A DNA stretch of 64,000 nt from positions 2,170,001-2,234,000 of the forward strand of contig NZ_AP022565.1 in assembly GCF_010727325.1 (NCBI RefSeq), read 5' to 3'. Within the stretch, counting starts at the first letter, position 1, and the number at the start of each line of letters is the position of its first letter. The notes beneath the pieces are model-generated. The model was not told the origin of the DNA. It worked only from the letters and a program-made list of their open reading frames with translations, and did not search any database. This document shows positions 35,037 to 44,730 of this stretch, one piece after another. This DNA comes from Mycolicibacterium alvei. GTDB lineage: Bacteria; Actinomycetota; Actinomycetes; Mycobacteriales; Mycobacteriaceae. The translations under genes were made by a program, and so were the position numbers.

Positions 35037-36527
35037 ATGACTGAAACCGATACTCGGCAATTGGTCGAGTTCGACCTGGTGATCGGCGGCGACTCCACGC
35101 CTGCCGGATCGGGCGCCACCTACGACAGCGTGGACCCGTTCACCGGACAGCCGTGGGCCAGGGTCCCGGACGGGAACGGCACCGATATCGACCGTGCGGT
35201 GGCCGCGGCCCGAGCCGCGCTGGACGGGCCTTGGGGTGCACTCACCCCGACCGCCCGCGGCAAGCTGCTGTGGCGTCTCGGCGACCTCATCGCCCGCGAC
35301 GCGGAGCAGTTGGCTGAGTTGGAGGTCCGCGACGGCGGCAAGCTGACCCGCGAGATGGTCGGCCAGATGCGGGCACTGCCGGACTACTACTTCTATTACG
35401 CGGGCCTGGCCGACAAGCTGCAGGGCGAGGTCGTGCCGACCGATAAGTCCAACTATCTCGTCTACACCCGGCACGAGCCGATCGGCGTGGTCGGGGCGAT
35501 CACCCCGTGGAATTCGCCGCTGCTGCTGTTGACCTGGAAGCTGGCAGCCGGTCTGGCCGCGGGCTGCACCTTCGTGGTGAAACCCAGCGACCACACTCCC
35601 ACCTCCACGCTGGCGTTCGCAAAGCTGTTCGCCGAGGCCGGTTTTCCGCCGGGTGTGATCAATGTGGTCACCGGTTGGGGCCCGCAGACCGGCGCCGCGC
35701 TGGCCTCGCACCCCGGCGTGGACAAGATCGCGTTCACCGGATCGACCGACACCGGGATCCGGGTCGGTAAGGCCGCAATCGAGAACATGACCCGGTTCAC
35801 CCTCGAGCTCGGCGGCAAGTCCGCACAAGTGGTGTTCCCCGACGCCGACCTCGACGCCGCGGCCAACGGGGTGATCGCCGGGGTTTTTGCGGCCACCGGA
35901 CAGACCTGCCTGGCCGGGTCGCGGTTGCTGGTCCACGAAAGCGTTGCCGACGCGCTCGTGCAGCGTATCGTCGCCCGGGCAGCGACCATCAAACTCGGCG
36001 ATCCGAAGGATCCCGCGACCGAGATGGGTCCGGTGTCCAATCAGCCGCAGTACGAGAAGGTGTTGTCGCACTTCGCTTCTGCCCGTGAGCAGGGTGCCAC
36101 GGTCGCCTACGGTGGTGAGCCGGCGGGCGACCTGGGTGGCTTCTTCGTCAAGCCGACGGTGCTGACCGGAGTCGACCCGTCGATGCGGGCGGTCGCCGAG
36201 GAGATCTTCGGGCCGGTGCTGGCGGTGATGACCTTCGCCGACGAGGAGGAGGCCATCGCGGCAGCCAACGCCACCGAGTTCGGACTGGCCGCATCGGTGT
36301 GGACCAAGGACGTCCACCGGGCCCACCGGGTGGCCGCGAAACTTCGGGCCGGGACGGTGTGGGTCAACGCTTATCGCGTTGTGGCACCGCATGTTCCGTT
36401 CGGCGGTATCGGCCACAGTGGTATCGGCCGTGAGAACGGTATCGACGCCGTCAAGGACTTCACCGAGACCAAGGCGGTGTGGGTGGAGCTGTCCGGGGCG
36501 ACCCGCGACCCGTTCACCCTCGGGTAA
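35037..36527 (+). CDS. NAD(P)-dependent aldehyde dehydrogenase
   Basis: 496 residues. The catalytic cysteine is Cys291 (GQTCLAGS) and the general base Glu257 (LELGGKSAQ); the cofactor segment ITPWNSPLLL lies near 157-166. It converts an aldehyde released upstream (by an aldolase or hydratase-lyase) to a carboxylic acid. A 680-codon open frame on the opposite strand is a high-GC shadow. The start is ATG 35037 after AGGAG. Confidence 0.93.
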   Translation: MTETDTRQLVEFDLVIGGDSTPAGSGATYDSVDPFTGQPWARVPDGNGTDIDRAVAAARAALDGPWGALTPTARGKLLWRLGDLIARDAEQLAELEVRDGGKLTREMVGQMRALPDYYFYYAGLADKLQGEVVPTDKSNYLVYTRHEPIGVVGAITPWNSPLLLLTWKLAAGLAAGCTFVVKPSDHTPTSTLAFAKLFAEAGFPPGVINVVTGWGPQTGAALASHPGVDKIAFTGSTDTGIRVGKAAIENMTRFTLELGGKSAQVVFPDADLDAAANGVIAGVFAATGQTCLAGSRLLVHESVADALVQRIVARAATIKLGDPKDPATEMGPVSNQPQYEKVLSHFASAREQGATVAYGGEPAGDLGGFFVKPTVLTGVDPSMRAVAEEIFGPVLAVMTFADEEEAIAAANATEFGLAASVWTKDVHRAHRVAAKLRAGTVWVNAYRVVAPHVPFGGIGHSGIGRENGIDAVKDFTETKAVWVELSGATRDPFTLG

Positions 36528-36549
36528 CGACTCAACAAAGGAGAGACAT

Positions 36550-37140
36550 ATGACACTCGACCTCGCGGCCGCCGACAAGGTACTGGCGGGTCTACGCCCC
36601 TTCCCGGTGGCCATCACCACCATTGACAACGGCTTCGCGAACGGGCTGATGTCGCTGTCGGCCGGCTCGGCCAGCATCGTGACCGAGCTGCCCCGCGCCA
36701 CCGTCAGCCTGACCAAGTACAACCGGACGCACGACATGCTGGTCAACTCCGGCATTTTCGTGATGCACATGCTGTCCGCCGGACCCGACGAGATCGACGC
36801 CTCGATGGAGATCCTGATGACCCTCGGCGGCAGCTCGGGTCGCGACGGCGACAAGATCGCCAAACTGCGCACCAAGACCGGTGTCACCGGTGCGCCGATC
36901 CTGCTCGAGGCGCACAGCTACGTCGAATGCCGCATCACCGGCTCACTGGACAACGACGAGAACACCATCTTCGTCGGTGACGTGGTGGCCGCGGAGGTTT
37001 TCAGCTCCGCCCAGCGGCTGCGCATCGGCGAGGCGTGGGGCAAGCTGCCACCCGAGTGGATCGAGCAGTACGAAGCCAATCACGAGCCGCAGTTGCAGAG
37101 CGCGCGCGACCTGCGCGCAGCCGCCGCGCAAACGGCGTGA
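36550..37140 (+). CDS. Flavin reductase-like protein (HpaC/FMN-binding split-barrel)
   Basis: 196 residues from the ATG at 36550, which has AAAGGAGAG upstream; the longer frame overlaps the aldehyde dehydrogenase gene and was rejected. Segments PFPVAITTIDNGFANGLMSL, ATVSLTKYNRTHDMLVNSG and VYVECRITGSL-type strands fit the flavin reductase domain. It would supply reduced FMN/FAD to a two-component monooxygenase or to an LLM-type partner. Its stop overlaps the next gene's GTG. Confidence 0.85.
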   Translation: MTLDLAAADKVLAGLRPFPVAITTIDNGFANGLMSLSAGSASIVTELPRATVSLTKYNRTHDMLVNSGIFVMHMLSAGPDEIDASMEILMTLGGSSGRDGDKIAKLRTKTGVTGAPILLEAHSYVECRITGSLDNDENTIFVGDVVAAEVFSSAQRLRIGEAWGKLPPEWIEQYEANHEPQLQSARDLRAAAAQTA

Positions 37141-38300
37141 GCGGCAACGAGAGCGGCTCTTGGGAGCTGCCGGAAGAGCTCGTAATGCTGCGCGATACCG
37201 TGCGGCGGTTCATGGATGCGCACGTGCATCCGCTCGAGGAGAAACTCGACCACGACACAGTCGGACTGCCCCGTGAGCAACTGGTCGAGTTGCAGTCGAA
37301 GGCCCGCGAACTCGGACTGTGGGCTCTGCAGACACCTGAGCAATATGGTGGCGCCGGCCTGAGCGTGCTCGGCCAGGTGGTGGTCGCCGAGGAAGCCGCG
37401 AAATGCCGGATGGGAGCGTTCTTCCCAGCGCTCGGCGCATTCGGGGGTAACCCACCCAATATCATGTTCAAGGCCTCGGCCGAGCAGTTCGAGAAGTACG
37501 CCCGGCCGATCATCGACGGCACTATGTCGAAGGCGTACACCGCGATTACCGAAGCCTCCGGCGGATCCGATCCGGCTCGGGCGATCAAGCTCAAAGCGGT
37601 CCGAGATGGCGATACGTATGTGCTCGACGGCTCCAAGATGTGGATCTCGCACGCGCCCGGCGCCGACTGGGGGGTCGTGTACGCCCGCACCGGCGAAGGC
37701 CGCCAAGGCATCTCGGCATTCATCCTGGAGAAGGACACCACCGGAGTCACGTTCAGCCGCATCCCGGTGATGGCTTCCTTCGCCCCCTACGAACTGCACT
37801 TCGACAACGTGCTGTTGGCGGCGGATCAACTGATCGGCGCAGAGGGCCAAGGTTTTTCGCTGGCGAGTGATTTCCTCATCCACGGCCGCATCCTTTACGC
37901 TGCCGGACCGATCGGGATCGCGCAGAGCGCGCTGGACCTGGCCTGCCAGTGGGCCAAGGACCGTGACGTGTTCGGCGGCAGGCTGGCCGACAAGCAGGGT
38001 GTGCAGTGGATGCTGGTGGACAGCGAGGTCGAACTGCGCGCCGCCCGGCTGTTGATGTACCAAGCCGCCTGGAATGCCGACCTGGGCCGCAATGTCCGGG
38101 TGGACGCGTCGGTGGCCAAGATGTACGGCACTGAGGTGGCCTACAAGGTCGTTGATCGGTGTATCCAGCTTCATGGCGCCCTGGGCATTTCCGCGGAGTT
38201 GCCACTGGAGCGCTGGTTCCGTGACCTGCGGGTCAAGCGACTCGGCGAGGGCGCCACCGAGGTCCAGCGCGAGGTCATTGCCCGATCACTGTTGAGATAG
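37137..38300 (+). CDS. Acyl-CoA dehydrogenase
   Basis: 387 residues from the GTG at 37137, which overlaps the reductase stop. Typical blocks: TPEQYGGAGLSVLGQVVVAE, AITEASGGSDPARAIKLKA, GSKMWISHAPGADWGVVYA and the C-terminal RLGEGATEVQREVIARSL. It lies beside a flavin reductase, an arrangement also seen when a dehydrogenase-fold protein works as a flavin monooxygenase, so a two-component oxygenase is a less likely alternative. Confidence 0.9.
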   Translation: MSGNESGSWELPEELVMLRDTVRRFMDAHVHPLEEKLDHDTVGLPREQLVELQSKARELGLWALQTPEQYGGAGLSVLGQVVVAEEAAKCRMGAFFPALGAFGGNPPNIMFKASAEQFEKYARPIIDGTMSKAYTAITEASGGSDPARAIKLKAVRDGDTYVLDGSKMWISHAPGADWGVVYARTGEGRQGISAFILEKDTTGVTFSRIPVMASFAPYELHFDNVLLAADQLIGAEGQGFSLASDFLIHGRILYAAGPIGIAQSALDLACQWAKDRDVFGGRLADKQGVQWMLVDSEVELRAARLLMYQAAWNADLGRNVRVDASVAKMYGTEVAYKVVDRCIQLHGALGISAELPLERWFRDLRVKRLGEGATEVQREVIARSLLR

Positions 38301-38316
38301 TTATATAGTTCGCTAA
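38297..38316 (+). promoter_or_regulatory. AT-rich element shared with 60908-60927
   Basis: ATAGTTATATAGTTCGCTAA lies between the dehydrogenase stop and the LLM gene. It matches about 16 of 20 bases of an element 30 bp before the Ltp gene at 60957. Both contain -10-like TATA stretches and sit 20-30 bp before a start codon, so it may be a promoter or a shared operator. The similarity was found by eye. Confidence 0.3.
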
Positions 38317-38336
38317 TTGTCGGTGATAGGGGTCAC

Positions 38337-39248
38337 GTGCGCTACAACCTGATGTTCCCGATGCGGGCGGTCAAGCATTGGAATCGGTGGTCCGAGGGCG
38401 CCGCCATCGGCGATATCGCGCGGCTGGTCGAAGAGGCCGGCTTCGACGGTTTCGCGATGTCGGAGCACCCCTACCCCGACAAGCAGTGGTTGGCCCACGG
38501 TGGCCACCACGCGTTCGACCCGTTCGTATCGCTGAGTTTCGCCGCTGCCGCAACCACCCGCATCCGGGTGATGACCTACATCCTGGTGTCGGGTTACCGC
38601 AGCCCGTATCTCACAGCCAAGGGCGCCGCGAGTCTGGACCTGCTGTCCGGCGGCCGTTTCACCCTGGGCACCGGAGCCGGCTACCTGAAGTCCGAATTCG
38701 AAGCACTGGGGGCCGATTTCGGTCACCGCGGCGCACTGCTGGACGAGGCGATCGCCGCGTGGCGAGCCACTTGGGCGGGCATCGATCATGACGGCCCGGC
38801 GTTCGGCGCGAACGGCCACATCGCCCTGCCGCCCCCACTGACTCCTGGCGGTCCCCCGGTGTGGATCGGCGGCAACAGCACCGCCGCACAGCGTCGCGTC
38901 GTCGAGACCGCCGACGGGTGGATGCCGATGGCTGCCTCGGGCGAGATGGCCGCCATTACCCGGGCCCGCCCGCTGGAAGACATTGGGACGTTAAGTGAAT
39001 GGATAGGTTCGGTGAACAAGAGACGGGCCGAGCTCGACCGTGGCCCGGCCGATGTGTCGTTCGTGCCGTTCGAGGGCGACCTGCTCGCCAGCGGCGACTG
39101 CGCGGCATTCTCGTCTGCGGTGCAGCCCAAGCTGGACGCTTACGCAGAGGCGGGCGTCACATGGATCACCATCGAGCCGGCCAGCCGGAGTTTCAGCGAC
39201 TTCCGCACCGATATCGACGTGCTGGCGTCGCAGCTGATCGACCGCTGA
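38337..39248 (+). CDS. LLM-class F420-dependent oxidoreductase
   Basis: 303 residues. The luciferase-like barrel shows VEEAGFDGFAMSEHPYPD (about 29-46), ATTRIRVMTYILVSGYRSP, and LDLLSGGRFTLGTGAGYLKS (about 100-119). The C-terminus carries VTWITIEPASRSF. It is probably F420-linked, as is usual in mycobacteria. A 36-bp gap separates it from the preceding gene, so it may have its own promoter. The GTG at 38337 was chosen. Confidence 0.87.
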   Translation: MRYNLMFPMRAVKHWNRWSEGAAIGDIARLVEEAGFDGFAMSEHPYPDKQWLAHGGHHAFDPFVSLSFAAAATTRIRVMTYILVSGYRSPYLTAKGAASLDLLSGGRFTLGTGAGYLKSEFEALGADFGHRGALLDEAIAAWRATWAGIDHDGPAFGANGHIALPPPLTPGGPPVWIGGNSTAAQRRVVETADGWMPMAASGEMAAITRARPLEDIGTLSEWIGSVNKRRAELDRGPADVSFVPFEGDLLASGDCAAFSSAVQPKLDAYAEAGVTWITIEPASRSFSDFRTDIDVLASQLIDR

Positions 39249-39262
39249 GAGGACTGCGACCC

Positions 39263-40006
39263 GTGACTCTGCCCGCCCTCGTCCTCGTCCACGGCGGAGA
39301 GCACGCTGCCGACTGCTGGGAGCTGACGATTACCGAGTTGCGCTGCCAGGAACCAGGATTGCGCGTCCTCGCGGTAGACCTGCCAGGCCATGGCAATAAG
39401 CCCGGAGATCTCGCCACCGCCACCATTGGTGAGTGGGTGGATTCGGTCGTCGCCGACATCGAGGAAGCGGATCTGGGTGACATCGTGATCGTCGGTCACT
39501 CGATGGCCGGCGTCACCGTGCCCGGCGTGGTGGCGAAGCTGGGTGCGTCACAGGTGCGGGAGATGGTCCTGGCCACCGCGTTCGTGCCGCGGCAAGGCCA
39601 GGCGATCGTGGATACCCTCAGCGGCCCCTTGGCGTTCTTCGCCCGACGTGCCGCCAGAACGGGCAACCCGGTGAAGGTGCCACGGTTGGCGGCGCAATAC
39701 GCCTTCTGCAATGGCATGACACGCGCACAACGCAAGTTCACGATGTCGCGGCTCTACGCGGAGTCGGCCCGGATTCCTGCCGAACCCGTCGACCGCAGCG
39801 GACTCCCCGACGAGGTGCCGCGCACGTGGATTCTGACCACCCATGATCGGGCGCTGTCGCTGAATTCCCAGCGGGCCAGCATCGCAGCACTCGGTGGGGT
39901 GCAGGACGTGATCCCCGTCGATGCCTGCCACGATGTGATGATCAGTCACCCGGAACGGATGGCACGCATACTCATCGATCGGTGCCGGCTGAGAGGAGAA
40001 GGGTGA
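39263..40006 (+). CDS. Alpha/beta hydrolase
   Basis: 247 residues from the GTG at 39263. The nucleophile elbow GHSMAG (about 76-81), an aspartate in TTHDRALS and the His in DACHDVMI form the triad. The small, lid-poor form resembles the plant hydroxynitrile lyase/methyl-esterase group, which act on small esters; the true substrate is unknown. It belongs to the end of the long operon, 14 bp after the LLM gene. Confidence 0.83.
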   Translation: MTLPALVLVHGGEHAADCWELTITELRCQEPGLRVLAVDLPGHGNKPGDLATATIGEWVDSVVADIEEADLGDIVIVGHSMAGVTVPGVVAKLGASQVREMVLATAFVPRQGQAIVDTLSGPLAFFARRAARTGNPVKVPRLAAQYAFCNGMTRAQRKFTMSRLYAESARIPAEPVDRSGLPDEVPRTWILTTHDRALSLNSQRASIAALGGVQDVIPVDACHDVMISHPERMARILIDRCRLRGEG

Positions 40007-40828
40007 GTGCCGAGTTGTTTCTTCGTCACCGACGGCGATAGTTATGTACCAACCCCTTTGGCGCGCGGGCCATGGGGTCCATCACTCAGTGGTCACTACG
40101 TAGGCGGGTTGCTCGGGCGCGCGGTCGAGCAGGAAATCAACGACGCCGATACTGATCTCCAGCCCGCCCGGCTGACGGTCGACCTGCTCAGACCCGTCGC
40201 GCTGTCACCCCTGCAGGTGCATTCATCGGTAGTGCGTGACGGACGCCGACTTCGGCTCGTCGACGCGGTGATGACTCAGAACGACGTCTTGGTGGCACGG
40301 GCCAGCGCCTTGTTCCTCCGCCACAGCGAGCACACCACAGACACGGTGTGGACAACGCCCATGACGATGCCCGAGATCCCTGCGGAACTCGACATGCCGA
40401 ACGACGACCACCTCATGCTGTTCCACTCCTACGGCCGCGATCCGGTTGCGGGCAGTCCGGGTGTCGGGGGCGACGAGTGGAGTCACGGCGGACAGAAGTT
40501 CGCCTGGGTGCGGGAGACCAAGTCGCTCGTCGACGCCGAGCCGCTGTCCCCTTTCACGCGCGCCGCGATGGCCGGGGACGTAACCAGCTCGATCACCCAT
40601 TGGGGTGCCGACGGACTGCAGTTCATCAACGCCGACTACACCCTCACGCTCAGCCGGTTGCCAGAAGGTCCCTACATTGGTTTGGCGGCGGTGACGCACT
40701 ACGGCCATGCCGGGGTCGGCACCGGCGTCGCCACGCTGTTCGACAAGGCGGGGCCCATCGGCAGCGGCGTGGCAACAGCGTTGGTGAACCCCGGATTCAC
40801 GCCACCGTCCTCACTGGTGTCGCCCTGA
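40007..40828 (+). CDS. Acyl-CoA thioesterase-like protein (TesB-like double hotdog)
   Basis: 273 residues. The N-terminal half (RGPWGPSLSGHYVGGLLGRA, PARLTVDLLRPVALSPLQV) and the C-terminal half (TLSRLPEGPYIGLAA, GVGTGVATLFDKAGPIGSG) are the two hotdog units. It would release a free acid from a CoA ester at the end of the pathway, or free CoA. The GTG at 40007 follows GAGAGGAGAAGG. It converges with the CoA-transferase gene over a hairpin. Confidence 0.75.
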   Translation: MPSCFFVTDGDSYVPTPLARGPWGPSLSGHYVGGLLGRAVEQEINDADTDLQPARLTVDLLRPVALSPLQVHSSVVRDGRRLRLVDAVMTQNDVLVARASALFLRHSEHTTDTVWTTPMTMPEIPAELDMPNDDHLMLFHSYGRDPVAGSPGVGGDEWSHGGQKFAWVRETKSLVDAEPLSPFTRAAMAGDVTSSITHWGADGLQFINADYTLTLSRLPEGPYIGLAAVTHYGHAGVGTGVATLFDKAGPIGSGVATALVNPGFTPPSSLVSP

Positions 40829-40845
40829 GCTCGACAGGGCTCAGG
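40824..40845. terminator. Bidirectional hairpin between convergent genes
   Basis: CCTGAGC and GCTCAGG form a 7-bp stem with an 8-base loop, spanning the stop codons of both the thioesterase and CoA-transferase genes. No T-tract is present. Its position between convergent genes supports a terminator. Confidence 0.5.
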
Positions 40846-42070
40846 TGATCGCCCCTTCGATCTTCAGCTCGATCAGGTCGTGATCACCAATGCCCAATTC
40901 CCGCAACACCTCGTCGGTGTGTTCGGCGAACATCGGCGCCCGGGTGAGATGTGCGGCCGCTTCGTCGAACTTCACCGGATTGGCCACCAGCCGCTGCTTA
41001 TTGCCCTGTGCGTCAATGACATCGGCGATGCGCCCGTTGGCGATCAGCGATTCGTCATTTGCCGCCTCCCAGGCATCCTGCACCGGCGCCCACTGACCGC
41101 CGGACAGGTTAAGCAGGTGTTTACACTCGTCGAACGTCCGTGAACCGATCGCCCGCGCGATCAGCGCGGCGGCGTCGTCGGAGTAGGCCGCGAGCGATTC
41201 CAGCGAGGCGAACCGCTCATCGTCGGCAGCCTCCTTCAGACCGAACAGCCGGCATACCGGCGACCAGTAGCGGGTCGGCTGCAGCATCGACAACTGGATG
41301 AACCGGCCATCCGAGCACCGGTAGGTCCCGGTCAGTGGGTTGCCGGGAGCCTGGCCGCGGTGGTCGATTTTTGGTAGCGGGCAGTCGTACAGCATCGCCA
41401 GATTCAGGTTGAACTGGTTGGCCCACGCCCCAACTGCCAGCAGAGAGACGTCGATGACAGAGGTCTGGCCCGTGGCCTGCCGGCCATACAGCGCCGCCGC
41501 CACTGCACCCGCGATGGTGATACCGCCCATGTTGTCGCCGTAACCACCTGCCGGCATGCCCGTCGGAGCGTCGGAGTCACTGTTCGTCACCCCGTCGGCG
41601 CTACCCGAGCGGGCCCAGAAAGCCGTGACGTCGTATGCACCAGCGTCCCGGTCGGGCCCTTCGCTTCCGAAGCCGCTTCCCGCCACGTAGACGATCGAAG
41701 GGTTGATCCGCCTGATCTCATCGAGATCGATCCGAAGCTTGGCCCGCGCCTGGGGCAGGTAGTTGGTCAGAAACACATCGCTGCGTCGGACGAGTTCCTC
41801 GAATACCGGGCGCGACTGGTTGAGCGCAAGGGACAGGCCGACACTGCGCTTGCCGCGGTTCGGCGCCTCAATCATGGGCACAAATGCGACCCCTGGCGCA
41901 GTGGCCGAGCGACCGCCGACCGTGACCAGGCCCCGTTGACCATCGCCGGTCACAGGATTCTCGATCTTGATGACGTCGGCTCCCCAGTCCGCCAGGACGG
42001 CGCCCGCCGACGGCACGAACGTGAACTGCGCGACTTCCAGGACGCGCACCCCGGTCATCGGTTTCTGCAT
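40841..42070 (-). CDS. CaiB/BaiF family CoA transferase
   Basis: 409 residues of the family III CoA-transferase fold. MTGVRVLEVAQFTFVPSAGA and LADWGADVIKIENP form the N-terminal CoA-binding Rossmann part. The catalytic aspartate is in the GAYDVTAFWARSG segment (about 143-155). It moves CoA between carboxylic acids; in steroid, carnitine and branched-chain routes such enzymes recycle CoA without ATP. It is divergent from a TetR gene, with inverted repeats between. Confidence 0.88.
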   Translation of the reverse strand: MQKPMTGVRVLEVAQFTFVPSAGAVLADWGADVIKIENPVTGDGQRGLVTVGGRSATAPGVAFVPMIEAPNRGKRSVGLSLALNQSRPVFEELVRRSDVFLTNYLPQARAKLRIDLDEIRRINPSIVYVAGSGFGSEGPDRDAGAYDVTAFWARSGSADGVTNSDSDAPTGMPAGGYGDNMGGITIAGAVAAALYGRQATGQTSVIDVSLLAVGAWANQFNLNLAMLYDCPLPKIDHRGQAPGNPLTGTYRCSDGRFIQLSMLQPTRYWSPVCRLFGLKEAADDERFASLESLAAYSDDAAALIARAIGSRTFDECKHLLNLSGGQWAPVQDAWEAANDESLIANGRIADVIDAQGNKQRLVANPVKFDEAAAHLTRAPMFAEHTDEVLRELGIGDHDLIELKIEGAIT

Positions 42071-42202
42071 CTACCCACATCCATCCTCGGGCCGGGCCTC
42101 AGTTTGTCGGCCGCGGAACTGAACAGTTCCGCTGGTGACAACTAGTCATGTGCGCTTCTTCTGATCGAGTACCCTGGACCACATACTTTAACGAATATGG
42201 TT

Positions 42203-42218
42203 CCTACCACACGGTAGG
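42203..42218. promoter_or_regulatory. Inverted repeat between CoA-transferase and TetR genes
   Basis: CCTACC (42203-42208) and GGTAGG (42213-42218) are perfect arms around ACAC, 52 bp before the TetR start. Upstream, TGACAACTAGTCA (42136-42148) resembles a shortened TGACA-type element. Either could be the operator of the adjacent regulator. Confidence 0.45.
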
Positions 42219-42269
42219 GACTAATGTGGTCTGCAGTCAAGGTGTGGGGCGAAATCGAGGGTTGCGAGA

Positions 42270-42920
42270 ATGACTGGCGTGTCAGGGCGGACGAATTCAG
42301 GGCGGGCTGCACCATGGGGTGCCGACGCACCTGTCGGCGAAGAGCAGGCCCGCGAACGACTGCTTGCCGCCGCCGAAGCGTGCTATCTCGAGCGCGGCCC
42401 GAGCCGTACCCGGATGAGTGACATCGCGAACAGGGCCGGCGTGCATCGCCGCACCGTGTACGACTACTTCCCCACAAAAGACGCACTGCTGGCCGCATCG
42501 TTCGTGCGGGCGATCAGCGCCGTGCTCGACGCCTCGGAACCCTGTTGGGACACCGAGGAACCCTTCCTGGAACAGCTCGTCAACGCCACCGCGGCAGGGC
42601 TGCGGGCAGCACGGAACTCTCCCACCATGGCAATGCTGATCGGCGACGACGACTTGGGCCGGACCTTTCGTGCCGCCGAGGCTTCCGAGGCGTGGGGCCA
42701 GAACCTCGCGCAGGCATTGGGTAAACGCCTCGAAGCGGCCCAGGTGGCCGGTGAGGTTCGAGATGATCTCACCGGCGACACCATGGCACGTTGGGTGACC
42801 CGCATCGCGTTCAGTCTGACTGCCGAACCGGGGCGGCCCGAAGACGGCGGCGACGAAGGGCTCATCCGCGCTTTCCTTCCCGCCTGCCTGGCTCCGCGCA
42901 AGGCTCCGACCGACGCCTGA
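42270..42920 (+). CDS. TetR-family transcriptional regulator
   Basis: 216 residues. The helix-turn-helix (about 25-75) reads ARERLLAAAEACYLERGPSR, SDIANRAGVHRRTVYDYFPT. The C-terminal domain (about 80-210) is helical and has no recognised ligand signature. It is divergent from the CoA transferase and probably regulates it together with itself. Confidence 0.88.
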   Translation: MTGVSGRTNSGRAAPWGADAPVGEEQARERLLAAAEACYLERGPSRTRMSDIANRAGVHRRTVYDYFPTKDALLAASFVRAISAVLDASEPCWDTEEPFLEQLVNATAAGLRAARNSPTMAMLIGDDDLGRTFRAAEASEAWGQNLAQALGKRLEAAQVAGEVRDDLTGDTMARWVTRIAFSLTAEPGRPEDGGDEGLIRAFLPACLAPRKAPTDA

Positions 42921-43197
42921 TCCGGGGCCCCTCTTTCCCGGCGGAAACCGACTGCACGACCTGTTCCAGCCGCCTCGTAGTCGGCATCGGCGGTCGGGTG
43001 CGAGATCGTTCCACCGCGAATGCCGTTGCAGCGCTGACACATTCGGCGGTGCTCGCCATGCGATCTTCACAGGCACGCCCGATCAGCGCCGGAAGCAGGG
43101 CGCAGGCGCCGCCCGGACCGAGTCGTCGGCCACGACATCGAGACCAACGGGTACCCCACCAGCGACCAGAATGACTTTGCCGTCTACTCGACCCATC
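42921..43197. other. Intergenic region, nothing convincing
   Basis: 277 bp between two convergent genes. Short overlapping frames exist in several phases but none has a start or composition that supports a gene. No strong hairpin was found. Confidence 0.6.
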
Positions 43198-43983
43198 TCA
43201 GCGCGCCTTCCATACAGGCGGACGCTTCTGTGCGAAAGCCAGCGGGCCTTCCTGTGCATCTTCGGATTTCAGCAACGCGGTGAACTCGCGGTCGGTACGG
43301 TCCCATTTGGGCTCCTCGACGCCGATGACACCGTCATCGGCGCCATAGGCGAGCCGCTTGCTGGCCTGTACCGACAGCGGTGCGTTCACGGTGATCCGTT
43401 CGGCGAGCGCCAGCGCCGCTTCCACCACGGTGCCATCGGGCACCACCTGGTTTATCAAGCCCCACCGCAGTGCCTCATCCGCGGCGATCGGCTCACCGGT
43501 GAACACGAGTTCCAGCGCAACCTTGCGAGGCAACTGTTCGACGATGCGGAACACGCCACCCGCGCCGGCAATCAGACCGCGCTTGACCTCAGGTAGGCCG
43601 AAACTGGCGGTCTCGGCAGCGACCACCAGATCGCTGGCAAGCGCAAGCTCCGAACCGCCGCCCAAGGCAGTGCCGTTGACTGCGGCGATGGTGGGCTTGT
43701 CGATGAAGTGGTGTACGTAGCCGGCGAAGCCCCATTCCGGGTTTGTGTCGTGAAAGAGGTTCTCGCCACGCGTGATTGCCTTCAGATCCGCGCCAGCGCA
43801 GAACGACTTGTCGCCGGCACCGGTCAGCACCACCGCCCATACGTCGGGATCCTTCTGCGCCGCCTCAAGTGCGTCGCCGACCGCATTGCTCACCGCGCCG
43901 TTGACGGCGTTACGGGCCTCCGGCCGGTTGATCGTGATGAGTGCGACGTTACCTCTGCGCTCCACAATGGCGGCGTCAGTCAT
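43198..43983 (-). CDS. Enoyl-CoA hydratase/isomerase family protein
   Basis: 261 residues. Crotonase motifs VWAVVLTGAGDKSFCAGADL (about 48-67) and NGTALGGGSELALASDLVV (about 102-120) are complete, and ETASFGLPEVKRGLIAGAGG carries the family's catalytic-Glu region. It is the most canonical of the three hydratases here. A ferredoxin gene lies upstream on the same strand after a 225-bp gap, which is too large to assume one transcript. Confidence 0.9.
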   Translation of the reverse strand: MTDAAIVERRGNVALITINRPEARNAVNGAVSNAVGDALEAAQKDPDVWAVVLTGAGDKSFCAGADLKAITRGENLFHDTNPEWGFAGYVHHFIDKPTIAAVNGTALGGGSELALASDLVVAAETASFGLPEVKRGLIAGAGGVFRIVEQLPRKVALELVFTGEPIAADEALRWGLINQVVPDGTVVEAALALAERITVNAPLSVQASKRLAYGADDGVIGVEEPKWDRTDREFTALLKSEDAQEGPLAFAQKRPPVWKAR

Positions 43984-44208
43984 GAATTCTCCTTATCGGT
44001 GTATTGGGAACGATCTACGTGTCCGGCACCCAGGCCGGACAGCATGGCGAGCAGCTGGCACCGGTCAACCTTGGGTGCTGCACCGTGGGGTAGCGCATGG
44101 ACCGCGAAGACCTACGCGGGCACCTTCTATGGAGTCAGCATTCTGCGGCGGTGCCGACTTGGCGCATGTAGGCAAAGTTGACGGGGCGCCACCGGTGGCA
44201 AGCTCTCG

Positions 44209-44730
<522 letters not shown>

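Noticed and set aside
34845..36887. 680-codon open frame on the minus strand
   Set aside because: It lies opposite a complete aldehyde dehydrogenase with all catalytic residues, has low-complexity His/Arg/Gly-rich composition, and is a typical high-GC shadow frame.
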